Assembly (NCBI GenBank): GCA_038380435.1
Contig: JAWZYU010000005.1
Coordinates: forward strand, 38,152,001-38,216,000
Origin: Ryuthela nishihirai
Taxonomy: Eukaryota > Arthropoda > Arachnida > Araneae > Heptathelidae
DNA: 64,000 nucleotides
Direction of reading: 5' to 3'
The notes beneath the pieces were generated by a model. The model worked only from the letters and a program-made list of their open reading frames with translations. It searched no databases and was not told the DNA's origin. A program made the translations under genes and the position numbers. This document shows, one piece after another, positions 34,691-45,795 of this stretch (the stretch's first letter is position 1; each line of letters opens with the position of its first letter).

Positions 34691-34834
34691 TGGGGGAAAT
34701 GTACATAGTAGTATTTTATTAGTAATTACAAAACATAAAAAGTATTTGTCTTTCAGTTCTTAAATTTAAAAAGTTGCTTTTCTCTCGCTTCTCTGAGAAA
34801 TCGGAGAGATCAAAAATTTTCCAACTCGAAATTA

Positions 34835-36245
34835 TAATTTTGCCAACTGATCAAACTTACTTACATTTTTCCCTCCGTGGGGGGAAGGTAGTTGAGGCAA
34901 TTTTCTCAAATCAATTTCAAGTCAATGCGAATTTTCCCTTCTTTTGGCCAACTATCCTTAATTTCACGAAACTAATCCCAATGCCAAATTACTTAAAACT
35001 CCCGAAAATTTTGCCAAGATTTCTCGATTTTAGTCAACTATCCTGAATTTCACAAACCCAATCGCAATTATCACAACTCGCCCGTATTTTCCAAGTGGAT
35101 TCGAATTTTGCCAACTGACATCATTTTGTTAAGTTTCCTCAATTTGTCCAACACTCCTTAATTTCACAAAACATATCTCAATTTTCAAAACTCGCCTATA
35201 TTTTACCAAGTGGATTCGAATTTTGCCAACTATTTTTTATATACATACATATTTTGCGTTACATATTTTGCCAACTCGCTGTAATTTTACGGAAAAAATC
35301 GCAATTTTTACATCTTCCCTGAATTTGCCACTTCGAATTTTATCAACTCTTCTTAATTGCACAAGGCACAATTTTCACAACTCCCCTGTATTTTACCAAG
35401 TGGTTTCGAATTTTGCCATCTCCCCTAGATTTTGCCCAGAGTTCTTGGTTTTTCCAACTCTCCTTACTTTCACAAAACCAATCCCAATTTTTACAACTCA
35501 CCTGTACTTTACTAAGTGGTTTCCAGTTTTGCCAACTTCCCTAGATTTTGCCAAGTTTACTCGATTTTGTCAACTCTCCTTAATTTCACAAAAAAACAAT
35601 CCCAATTTTCACAAATCCCCCGTATTTTACCAAGTGGATTCGAATTTTGCCAACTACCCTAGATTTTGCCATCTCGCCACAAGTTTACAGAAAAAAAATC
35701 CCAATTTTACATCACACCTGATTTTTGCAAAGTCACTGAATTTTGCCAACTCCCCCAAGATTTGCCAACTCTCCAAGATATTTCGAAGTTGCCTCGATTT
35801 TCCCAAGTCATTCCGAATTTTGCCAACTGCCCCTAGATTTTACCAACTCCATAAGTTTTGCCAGCTCTCCTAGATTTTGCCAACTCGTCATAATTTTACA
35901 GAAAAAAAACCTAATTTTTACTCTCACCTGAATTTTGCCAACTCCCCACGATTTTGCCAAGTTGTCCCGATTTTGCCAACTCCCCAAGGTTTTAACCAAG
36001 TCATTCCGTATTTTGCCAAATCCCTAAGATTTTGCCAACTCACCTGCATTTTATTAAGTGGCTTCGAATTTTGCCAACTGCTCTAAATTTTGTCGTCTCT
36101 CCATTTCCCAAACTGCCTCAGATTTGCCAAGTTGCCTTGATTTTGACAACTCCCCTTAATTTTCCCCCCAAAAAATTACAAATTTTCACAACTCACCTAG
36201 ATTTTATGAAGTCGCTTCGAATTTTGCCAACTCCGAGCTACTTTG
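34835..36245 (+). repeat. Degenerate TTTTGCCAACTC-type minisatellite, about 1.4 kb
   Basis: Dozens of copies of (ga)ttttgccaact(c), at irregular 17-35 bp spacing, alternate with ccaagtgg.ttcgaa, cacaactc.cctgtatttta and aattttcacaa phrases. All are on the same strand. A 216-codon frame (35,223-35,873) simply translates this repeat and has no recognisable domain, so I do not call it a gene. Confidence 0.75.
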
Positions 36246-37150
36246 GTGGAGAGCCTCCTCCCCCCATGGCTACGCCCCTGGATGACGCCATTCGCATTCC
36301 ATCAAACACATAACCTTTAAACCAAATTCTCTTCCCATCAATATCTATATCTCGACAAAAGATACAAAATCCGTGGGTGGCAGATTTTTGTTTCAGCACA
36401 CTCTGCTGCACTACAAACATTCGATAAAAAATATATTTGTCATCATCATCAATAAATTAAAGACAATTTTCACATTTTATCAAGGTATTAACTGAAACAT
36501 CGAATTCTTAATGTTTGTGAGTACTTATTGCTTATTTTTTTAGTAGAGGAAGAAGATGCACAATAAGAGCAGAAAAAGATATTTCCATGAAAATAACTCG
36601 GAAACGAAATAATATGCTCGGAGAATATTCATAAAGCCATGAACTTTAAAATTTCATGACATGTTTCTTGGTACAAATTCATAACATTATTATAGACACA
36701 ACATTTTAAACTTTTTAACTATTACTAGCTACCACAAAGAGGCATTCGGGCTGAAATTTTCGAGCTCGAGCAACTAGGGAGTCCTACCAGAGAATATGTA
36801 AAGGGAAAGAATGAAAGACTTCTTGTATCTGGAGCTCAGCCGTTACTACCGCCACTCAGCTCCAGATGTACGAACTCTGCTGAGAAACGTGCATGCAGGG
36901 GCAATGCAGCAAACCGGCTGTTTTGAATGAAATACTATTTGATTTACTAATGAAATACTATTTGGATTTTCTCCATCATCCATTAGCTCAAATTAAAACT
37001 TTTAAGGAATGAAACAGTTGGTAAAGGAAAAACTTCATTTTTTTTGAAAACGAGATTCTCATATGCGCCACAGGTGATATGCTTTCTTCTAGTTTTAAAT
37101 CTAGATTTAGATAGAAAAAGGTGTGATTTTTAAATTATTTTCTGTCACAT
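36246..37150. other. AT-rich DNA, nothing recognised
   Basis: No gene or element recognised between the minisatellite and the LINE remnant. Confidence 0.45.
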
Positions 37151-38800
37151 TTTGCGGAAAAGGCTTGCTTAACTGCTGTAATGAGAGTTCATCTCATTAA
37201 CAACTTTTGTCAAATGGGCCAAATCATCAGCATAATCTAAATCAGAAATTTTCAGATCTCTGGACCATTTAAGCCCAAAATCTTCCCCTTGCAGTGAATT
37301 CCACATAACACAATAAATAAGCAAAGAGAAAAAGGGACAAAATGTACCCTTGTCAAACACCAGAAGCAATGCTAAACCAATTGCTACAAGCCTTACCAAC
37401 TCTCACACACAATTCAGTGTTATTATAGAGAGCTTTCATTACGTTAAATAACTTGTCTGGTATACCATATGATCTCACGATCAAACACAAATTATGACGA
37501 TCAACACATCAAAAGCCTTTCTGAAAATCAATAAAGCTAGTAACCACAGGTTTCTAAAACTCTAAACATTTCTCCAGACTCTGCCTATGAAAATATTTGA
37601 TCAATACATCCCCTGCCACTTCTGAATCCACATTGCTCATCACACAGTTGTTCATCAACCAGTTTCTTAATTCTATTAAGCACAATCATGGAAAGAACTT
37701 TACCTGGAACAGAAAGTAAGCTGATACCCCTATAGTTATCATAAGAACTAAAATCACTTTTAAAAATAGGGATAATAATAGCTCTGATAAAATCCTAGAA
37801 ACAATGCCTTTATCTTGAAATATACTGAAAATTTTCATCAGACAAGTGATGGAAACATTCCCAACTCTAAGCATTTTAGTACTAATTTCTTCTACCCCTG
37901 GAGATTTATGTAGTTTAAGTATAAAAATAGCCAAAATAGCTTCAGACTGTGATATAGAGCCAACATTAAAGCCAGTACTGCATCTATCATCATTATATAC
38001 AATGGGAGTAAAATTAACCAAATTGTATAGAACATCACTGAAATGCTCAGCCCATGTAGCCATGACAGAATCCTCATCTTCAATAATCTTACCATGTTTA
38101 TCCTTCAATCGCCACACAAAACATTAACTCTCTGGTATAGCTCTCTGCTATTACCTTTGCCAGCTGCTTCCTCTGCTTTGTCAGAAAAGCTATCAAGCCA
38201 AAAATTCTTAGCAGTCATTGAGAGAGCCTTTACAGGTTTTTAAACTCTAACGCTTTCTATTAGGATTAGTAGTGTGTTGATCAAGGATATCCTTCAGTTC
38301 TTTCTTTCAAAAATTACCTCCAGTGCCTTAACACTGAAATAATTTCGCCTACTCTGCTCTTATTTTTTACACAAAAAAAAGTATTGTTAGTTTCAAGAAA
38401 AGCCTGTTTGAAACGTTCCCATTCATCCTCAACTTCAGCAGTATGGAACCCACGACAGTCGTCTAGAACTAGGGTGATAACTCATCTCTTGACAAAATTC
38501 AAACTATCCCGAAGTTGTCCGTAAAACCTATCTTTCTCATCCTTCTCGGCGCCCTCAGTGGGGATATAACAGATAACATTCAAGTCTTTAATACTTGTTT
38601 TAAATTTAGCTGTAAAAAACTTTTCATTAATGCACTCATATCCCAGAAATTTAAGAATATTTTTAAGTGTCTGACCTTTATCTGTCCGTCTGGTGTATTG
38701 CAAGCCAAGAATATCTAAGTTATAATGGTGGAATTCTTGTGTGAGGATATCAAGATAATAATCTCTGTGCAGAGTCCTCACATTCCAACTACCCATGGAG
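37150..38800 (-). pseudogene. Non-LTR retrotransposon (RTE-like) remnant: endonuclease plus reverse transcriptase
   Basis: Read on the minus strand, 38,796-38,482 is an APE-type endonuclease fragment: GSWNVRTL, then LDILGLQYTRRTDKG, where the family usually has a Glu in GLSETRW, and CYIPTEGAEKDEKDRFY. The linker and early RT follow (38,117-37,686) with WAEHFSDVL and LHKSPGVEEISTKML. RT motifs NYRGISLLSVPGKVLS and CGFRSGRGCIDQIFS are readable around 37,740-37,590. ISDLDYADDLAHL, the YADD active site, lies near 37,220-37,260. Frameshifts and stops separate these blocks, so it is dead. The clade call (RTE-like) is from motif style. Confidence 0.85.
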
Positions 38801-39346
38801 AGAAAATTGTTAGTGGGATGTTTAAAGAAACTTTTTTCAAAGAAAGTTTTAAGAAAATATGTTTATTGAGAGAGGAAATGGAGACAATATCAAACAAAAC
38901 AATGCGAAACTGCGATGACCTCTGCTCAGGATTATCCACCAACTGATAAAACATATCCTGTGAATTTATTCACTTGGGGCTGTCAACCAACAAACAAAAA
39001 ACACAGCAGCAGATTTTCCCTCCACAGGAACCCAGCATTGAGCAAATTCAGGATCCATAATCAAGCTCAGAGTCATTATTCCATTCAGGTTGGTATAGCA
39101 TATGGTCAGCACCAGGACACTGTGTTGTTGACCATTCCTCAGTGGGGTAGAAAAAAAAGTACTCGTAGTAGTTCCGATCAGAAGACTACACTCATCTGGC
39201 AGTCCTCCTTCGCCGTTCCCTTCCACAAGAGAATATCTCTTTTGAAAGTTACTAACAGTCTGCATCACGAGAAGGCGGGGTCGTACATTAGATTCTTGGC
39301 CGGTTTTGTGCATCATCATAGCGGATTGGTGCGTAGCTACTCCTTC

Positions 39347-39378
39347 TATAACGAGTATTCCAGGGAATACTCGTTATA
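39347..39378. repeat. 15-bp perfect hairpin
   Basis: tataacgagtattcc, two-base loop, ggaatactcgttata. Confidence 0.9.
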
Positions 39379-39829
39379 ATATTTAACTGTGAGCAGGGTC
39401 AGAGCTGCAAGGAAGGGGGGAGAGAAATTGCTATCCTCGTAGGCAGCATTTATGAAGGCGTAAAAATCCAGTTTTTCCTTTCACCCAATAAAATTTTGTT
39501 ATTTCTCATTGTTTTGCGAAAATTTTTATTTCATAAATAATTTATCGACTTAAATGTTCATTTAAATTAATTTTATGCGCTACAAGTTAGGCTCTCCCAG
39601 GGACATCCTTTAAGATTTTGCTCGTAGTTACGGGGTGGGTTAGAAAGTGCAAGTTTTTTCAGTTCATAACGTTTTTCCTTTCGTCATATGCCAAATTCTT
39701 CAGTTCCAAGAGGAGGTTTGTATAAGTATTTCTTACCCCTTGGAAATGTATATGGTTGGTGACATATTCGTAATACATTTCATAAAAGATTTAACGGAAA
39801 CTTATCGGCGGAAAAGTGTGTTCGGATCT

Positions 39830-39864
39830 CATCTTCTTCCAGGATTTGTTCCTGGAAGAAGATG
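39830..39864. repeat. 15-bp perfect hairpin
   Basis: catcttcttccagga, loop tttgt, tcctggaagaagatg. Confidence 0.9.
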
Positions 39865-40267
39865 AATTTTAGCTTCAGCGCTAAATATGACAATGCATTT
39901 TGTGCTGAAAACACGTTTATGAGAAAGTTTGTCAATATATTCTGCATCTCTGCCTTTATTTTTAACTGGCTTGGACTCAAGCTATACAGTTTGTAAAGAA
40001 AGGCAAAAGCAGGAAAAGTACAAAAGAAGCTCTTTCTCTGTAAAAAAAAAACATTTTAAGGAAAAAAGACTCTCTTTCTCTGTTGAAATAATTACGGTAA
40101 ACATTTGGCCTGCTAAAGGCAAAAAATATCTCATAACAAACACAAATGCCAGGCTATAATTTAATTTCAAAACTATCTCAACGATATGATACAAAATATT
40201 TATTTCTGTAAATAACAAAATTACATTTTAAATATAGTATAATTAAATACATGAGTGATTTATCTTC

Positions 40268-41155
40268 AAGATGTTTCACTTCGCTTTCTTTATTTTTACC
40301 ACTTCCAAAAATTAGAACCGTTTTCCTTCTCATTATCTTCCTTTCCTTCTTGGTCTTCATTGTCAACTGTGCACCCATGGAATTCAAAGTTGTTTTCGGG
40401 AAGAGAAATGATATAAAAGTCTTCGTTCAACTGAAGGGATGAATTGGTTCTAATACCAAAGTTTTGGACAATAAGAGCATAGCTAGGAGCTGAAAAAGAT
40501 TGAAATTCGGATTAAGCAAAATTCTTTTAAGCATCTTTATGCACAATTCCCATAAGAGAGAACGAGACGACGGATAGGTTTACTCTCAGAAAGTAGACTG
40601 CCTGAAGAATTTTCATTTTATAAACAATAATTGAAGATAAAATTACCTTTTTTTTAAAATTCAGAATTAAATGGAATTTTGCTAATGCTATAACAGACTA
40701 TTTACTTTATAACTGTACTCTTCGTAAGTATTTCTGTTACTTTTCTTCAATTCCTTCCAAGCTGGGAAAAAATTCTTAGGATGAAAAGTAGTTAAACATA
40801 TCGCTGTCTTTATCGCTTTTAATTGCAACGGGCACCAACAGATCTTCACGAAGACTAAAATAGGCCATGGATTTGGAATTTCTGAATTAATATTTTTTCC
40901 TTTCGAAAAATATCTCCTATTTTATCTTTATTTTGAGAGACCAATCTAATATAGTAATCTAAATTTAATACATTTGAAACCGGAATGTTTTGATTCAAAA
41001 TCAGATTCTGACTCAACTTGAAAATATTTCCTACAACTCTTCCAACTGAATTGCAATAGTTAAGTGCACTAGAACTAAATGGATGGAGATGATAAATATT
41101 GATTTTAGTGATATAAAAAATGCGCTTATTGCTATAGTTGATAAAAGAACACGCT
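40268..41155 (-). pseudogene. Possible decayed minus-strand coding segment, family unknown
   Basis: Three stop-free stretches with protein-like composition follow each other on the minus strand in different frames. The first, about 41,154-40,875, contains SALNYCNSVGRVVGNIFKLS and YYIRLVSQNKDKIGDIF. The second, about 40,880-40,690, contains FHPKNFFPAWKELKK in one frame and SLREDLLVPVAIKSDKDSD in another. The third, about 40,490-40,268, is preceded by a splice-acceptor-like ctttttcag and contains SYALIVQNFGIRTNSSLQL, an acidic stretch and a stop after NFWKW. An AATAAA lies downstream (40,199-40,204, minus). I recognise no family. It may be a frameshifted gene or element, a terminal exon, or AT-rich chance. 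Confidence 0.25.
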
Positions 41156-41189
41156 TACTATCTTAGGTGATCTTAACAAAAAGGAAAGC

Positions 41190-41810
41190 GAAAAACCTGG
41201 ACATCAACCCTATACCTGGGCCTAACAGGTACCAGTAGATGAAGAGGCATCTACTACACCTTTGACTTCTCCACCCCGATACGGAACCACCTTGTCAAGG
41301 TGTGTGTGTGTGTGTGGGGGGGGGGGGGGGCTTGAGGGCACTAATGAAGTAGAGGGCCCTGCTGACTTGAATCTCGCCTTGTTGGACGGCCAAACGGAAG
41401 GGCCGGACTAAGAGTTCCCGTCACGGGAGCCGAGGCAACTTGGATCTATATATCCTTGTTTGTGGCAGTCCGGGACACAGATTAAAGGTTTTGCAGCGGG
41501 TTATGCGTGGATTGAGCTTTACTTCTATAGTACTGTTCACCCTAGACTTGTCGTGGGCTGTGCATTTACCTATATGGTATTGGATGTCTCCGATCTTTAG
41601 ATAGTTGTCAAGTGAAATTAACCCTATACTAGTGCTTTAGGCGGAACTAGTGGGTCTTGTCATTTAGTATATTTACACCTTTGCCTATTGAGTCATTTGA
41701 TCCAGATTGAGTCATTTGATCCGTAACCCTAATATTCCCACCGCTCCCTGATCCCATCAGCAGGCATTAGAGACATCACTCAGGGTCAGGTGTTAGAAAT
41801 TTTTTTATAA
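41190..41810. other. GC-richer unidentified segment with a (TG)n(G)n microsatellite
   Basis: Base composition differs from the flanks. It contains a microsatellite of alternating tg then about 18 g near 41,301-41,330, and phrases such as ggacggccaaacggaagggc and cgtcacgggagccgaggc. It looks like part of a repeat or LINE, but no coding motif is visible. Confidence 0.35.
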
Positions 41811-42134
41811 ACAATTGTTTCTTATTCTAGACAGGATGTCTTCTTTCGTTTCTAACGCTACTGTAAGGTACTGTACTGTTGTTATTATTGTAACAAATAA
41901 ATACGGTATAATGAAAAATAAAACAGTGGAAGAATAGAGATATATGTTTTGAAGCAACGCTACCTCCCCTGTTCCTACTATTTCCTTTTTCGATACGTAA
42001 AATTATGACTAATTTGTGTGTTTTTGATTGACGCAGCCATTTTTAAGTGTAATTATTAAGCAGCTATGTTTTAAGTGTAATTGACATGCATCTGTAGAAC
42101 AAAAACAATTGCAGTTACCTCAACAAAACTTTTA

Positions 42135-43489
42135 CTGTCCTTCAAAATACTCCCCTCCAGCATCTATGCAAAGTTGCAGACGGTTATGCCAATTCTGGAA
42201 CGCTTGGTGGCACTCGTGTTGAGGAATATTCCGCAACTCTTAATAAACGCATTTTGCAAGGTCATGCACCCTTGAAAAAAGCCTTCCTAGATATTTGCTT
42301 TTTAATTCTCGGAAACAACCAAAAATCGCATGGTGCAAGATCCGGTTGGGTTTTGGGTTGTTTCACCTCTGAGCGGCACTCTTTTGCACACCATGGGCTA
42401 AATGGCCAGGTCACATGGACCCCGAAGGCTCAGAGAAGGTTGGTGGAGAGGACCCACTGGAACAGCTGTTGGGAGACAGATGGTAGCCTCCCGTCAAGGC
42501 CATCCAGCGTGTTCTTTAACGTGCACAGGGTGTAGCTCTCCCGCACACGGGGCCACGGCTTAACGTCCCATCCGATGGACGGCGGCCTTTCCAAGTCCAT
42601 CGGTGTCCCCTACTGACCGTGGGCAGGGCGGGAAATTTTGCGGAGATAAATCTCAACGCTGCAAGATCCGGTGAATATGCAGGATGCGGTAGCTGTTTGA
42701 TATTTTCTTGCTCCAGATAGGCCGTACCTTGTCGAGTTTTGTGAGGACTGGCATTGGCATGAAGAAGAACACTTGACACGCCTGTTGTTAAATGCTGCTC
42801 CTCATCTCCTTAACCATTTTAAGTGTAGTATTGGCCATTTATAGTCATTTTTCTGGTATGGTGTCCACGGCTACCACTACATGAGAATTGAAAAAAATTG
42901 TGAACATCCTCTTCCTTGAGCGAAAGTCTTGTCGGAGGATTTGTGGGTGCGGTTCATCTTCCGCAACCCAAACATAATTGTCGATCTTTCTGGGAGTTGT
43001 ATAGTAATAAAACCACGTCTCATCATCTGTGACAATGTTTGTTAAACATTTGAGGCCACTAGGTTCAAACATTGCCAACATCTCCTTGCACAAGTCGACT
43101 CTAGCCCTTCTTTGCTGTTCTATCAGTTTGTGGGGGTAACCATTGATCACAGATCTTTGTGAACTTGAATGTTGATGAATAATTGTTTCCACACTGACAT
43201 CTAAACTTATCAGCTGAACGGTGATGTGGGGGTTTTTCTTAATGAGTTCACGAACTGCAGAAATGATTCTCTCGAGTTCACGGACTCTTTCACTCTTCCT
43301 GCACGAGGAAGGTTTTCGAAGCTCTACCGTCCTTCTCTAAATTTGTGCATCCATTCCGTAACTGTGCCATATGAACAGGCATGATCCCCACATACTTATG
43401 ATTAAGTAGCATGATCTTTTTTTCGCTTCGTCTCCAAGTTGCATCCGTGTGAAAATCTAAAATCTTTCTTCGTCTTTAGTAAATTCCAT
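42135..43489 (-). pseudogene. mariner transposase, interrupted by a SINE
   Basis: Minus strand, starting at the ATG at 43,489 (MEFTKDEERF). It has an N-terminal helix-turn-helix region with RELIKKNPHITVQLIS, then IVTDDETWFYYYTTPRKIDN with the first catalytic Asp. Next comes LLHANASPHKTR, where the family has HDNA: the second Asp is Ala (codon 42,756-42,758). QENIKQLPHPAYSPDLA follows, up to the SINE at 42,346-42,659. Beyond the SINE the frame resumes with CDFWLFPRIKKQ and ends near 42,135 with LCIDAGGEYFEG. Further frameshifts and stops occur, so it is inactive. The terminal repeats were not identified with confidence. Confidence 0.9.
42334..42671 (-). mobile_element. SINE family A, headless, inserted in mariner with 12-bp TSD
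   Basis: The element occupies 42,346-42,659 (314 bp), flanked by perfect direct repeats tgcaagatccgg at 42,334-42,345 and 42,660-42,671. On the minus strand it starts gcgttgagatttatctcc, i.e. exactly at the body start with no tRNA head, and ends with an aacccaaaacccaa tail. The TSD proves the ends of a headless copy and implies LINE-type retrotransposition. Confidence 0.93.
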
Positions 43490-43499
43490 AGTACGAACG

Positions 43500-43769
43500 C
43501 ACATATTTCGCTACCGAACTTTACGCGCCGTCAGTGAAGAGAGAAATTGTGATACGGCCTTTGTTTTTAACACATAGTGACAAGTTTAGACAAGCTTTCA
43601 AAGAAGTCATAGCTCGTTAACTTCAGAGGAACGTGTGTAAATCTAGATATGTGTCAATAACTTTTTAAATGCCTTCCGTATTACACAGCCAATTTTAAGT
43701 GTCATTCGTTGTACAAATCGAGAGCTGACTGTATAATACAATATGTGGAAACGAAAGTTTAGTTATTAC
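43500..43769. other. Probable flank of the mariner remnant, no gene
   Basis: AT-rich, no recognisable coding. The phrase ttttaagtgt.att occurs here (43,690) and near 42,045-42,075 and 42,818, in the same orientation, so it is not a terminal inverted repeat. Confidence 0.4.
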
Positions 43770-44266
43770 AGGTAACCCCCGTTCCTCGCGAAGGATACGT
43801 TCTGGACATGGTCGCGATAAGCAAAATTTGGCGATCAACGGGGGATTTTAAAAAAATATTGTAAAATTGGAAAAAACACTTTGTTAATAAAATAAATATC
43901 ATTAATTCTATTAAAAAATATCCGAACGCTATGGTTGATTACAGAATTCAGAAAAAATATCTGGCAACGATTTTTTTTATAAATTAGTGATCTGCACACG
44001 AAGGTTCACAGATCACTAATTTCTAAAAAACGTTGCTAGATATTTTTTCTGAATTTTTTTAATCAACCATAGTGTTCTGATACTTTTTTGAGCGACTGTA
44101 CATGTGTATGATGTGATTGAGCGAGAAAGAAAGTTAGCACGTACGTGCAACATTGGTTTTGACTTTTCCTGGCATGTTTCAAAGCCACGCAAGTGCCGAG
44201 ATAAGAAAAAGATCGCGATATAACGAATCCGTACTCGCCGGGGTCGCGATGAAAGGGGGTTACCTG
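43770..44266. mobile_element. Internally deleted Tigger (MITE-like, 497 bp)
   Basis: The ends match the full Tigger at 16,802-18,945: caggtaacccccgttcctcg at the left and gaaagggggttacctg at the right, with TA duplications at 43,768-43,769 and 44,267-44,268. About 140 bp of the left end and 165 bp of the right end remain; the transposase is gone. A palindromic MITE sits at the junction. Confidence 0.9.
43912..44098. mobile_element. Palindromic Tc1-type MITE nested in the deleted Tigger, one end truncated
   Basis: Same family as 7,308-7,518. The right end ttttttgagcgactg is intact and followed by the TA of Tigger sequence tacatgtgtatgatgtg. The left end has lost the outer cagtcgctc segment and begins at taaaaaatatccgaacgc. 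Confidence 0.85.
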
Positions 44267-44269
44267 TAT

Positions 44270-44810
44270 TGTGTTTAAAACTATTGAAAAAATTTGATTG
44301 ATGTTATTGTTAACTGGAAAGACATAAACGGGAAATTTATTGTTTATTTAATCGAAGGCAGTGATCAAAATAAGTTTAAGTTTTGCACTTCACAAATATT
44401 TTATGAAAGAAGTTAATCATGTAATTCTGAACTATCCTTTTGTTTCCTTTATTTATGTATAGTATTTTAATTTTCTCTTCGACGTTTTTTAAATCGATTG
44501 CACCGTGTTTACAAGTAATGAACGATTCTGTAAGTGATAAGTGAGTTAATGAAGTTTTAATTTTGCGATTTGAGGGTCGACTGACGTGCCAAATTTAAGA
44601 GTCGTTCAGATGAAAGTGAAACAGCCTGGTCATCTTGATAATATAGCTGTGTGATAGTTGTGCCATCATATAAAGAGATGGATACACATAGAAGAAACTC
44701 ATCAAAGATAGAATCAGTCATGAACAGGCCTGGATCGACAAAAAAAATAAATAAATAAATAAAGGGAGAGGTCGAGAAATTCAATCCAGACGAAAATGGT
44801 AAAAAAAAAA
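44270..44810. other. AT-rich DNA, nothing recognised
   Basis: No gene or element recognised; an 87-codon minus frame at 44,557-44,820 has no motif. Confidence 0.45.
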
Positions 44811-44814
44811 GTGT

Positions 44815-45230
44815 GGCCAAGAGAATAGATTTCCATTGCAGTATAATATTTTCGCCTGTATTTTAGGGGTATTTAAATTTTTCTTGAAAAAATCGTAAAA
44901 TATACATAAGTTTAACAATTTTTTTTGCTTCTGTTATCCTTATTAGCATTCTTATTGAGATATCACGATTCGCATTTTTCCACATCTTCCTATAGTTCGT
45001 ATTTCCACCGCCAGAGGGCCATAAGAGGTAAGAATTTCAAAATTTTAATCGGATATTGTAAACAACATATTCATGCTAGATATGTGGAATTTAGGTGTTA
45101 GAATATCAGGAGATTTACATTAGCAGCAACGATTTGTTCCAACACACCTCCAGGAGCGAATTGGTGGGAAAACACATTTTTCTTTTTTTTTTTAAGAGAT
45201 CAATGCAAAATTATTCTGGGATTGGTATAA
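44815..45230. repeat. Interspersed repeats C (minus, 44,815-44,955) and D (44,960-45,230)
   Basis: Repeat C landmarks ccaagagaatagatttccat and tgcagtataatattttc on the minus strand are followed by a repeat D-like segment (gattcgcatttttccacat, ccaccgccagagggc, aagagatcaatgcaaaatta). Confidence 0.45.
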
Positions 45231-45231
45231 A

Positions 45232-45360
45232 TATAATGGGTATTAATATAATATTACTATTAGTCACTATTATATTTACTATTATAATTCACTATCAGTC
45301 ACTATTATATTTACTATTATAATTCACTATCAGTCACTATTATTATAGTCAATTTATCAC
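45232..45360. repeat. AT-rich tandem repeat, 35-bp unit
   Basis: Unit close to tcactattatatttactatt plus ataattcactatcag, about 2.5 copies near 45,262-45,345. Confidence 0.75.
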
Positions 45361-45795
45361 TAATTATTATTATTTTGCTTTTTACGAATCATCCATTATG
45401 TCAAAATTCCACTGTTAATTGTTGAACAAATCGGAATCGGACATATTTCATTTCATTCTTTCCGAAACAAATTTTCCGAATTTACCAGAAGCGATGTGCT
45501 TTTTTTTGTAGTTTAAATATAATATTGCCAGTGGTAGTAAAAAAAAAATAGTTTTTTTACTTTCTCATTGGAACGACATAAAGTATTGTATTTTTTTTAT
45601 GGAGGATTAAACATTTCAATGAAAAATACACGTTTTAGGCATCCCTTAGCCTAAATTAACCAGTAACTCATTCTTGTCTCATTCTTCCGAAATGTGATAA
45701 AATCTAATAAAAATAGCAATTAAAGTGGTGCACGTCTTGGTTTCTTAAAAAAGTACCGGGGTATCTCCCTGGTGCCCTTTGGCTCAGGGAGAAAT

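Larger units (their letters stand above)
38800..40190. other. No supported gene; two short perfect hairpins
   Basis: The first part could be the 5' region of the LINE remnant, but I see no motif. Overlapping frames of 117 and 154 codons on opposite strands at 38,915-39,379 have no recognisable domain. Hairpins at 39,347-39,378 and 39,830-39,864 are listed separately. Confidence 0.45.

Noticed and set aside
35223..35873. 216-codon plus frame in the TTTTGCCAACT array
   Set aside because: It translates a low-complexity DNA repeat, has no domain, and other frames of the same repeat are also open.
38915..39379. 154-codon plus frame as a gene
   Set aside because: No domain; it overlaps an equally open minus frame and lies at the 5' side of the LINE remnant.
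42035..43710. cagcca.tttttaagtgt as mariner terminal inverted repeats
   Set aside because: The two outer copies are in direct, not inverted, orientation and a third lies inside the element.
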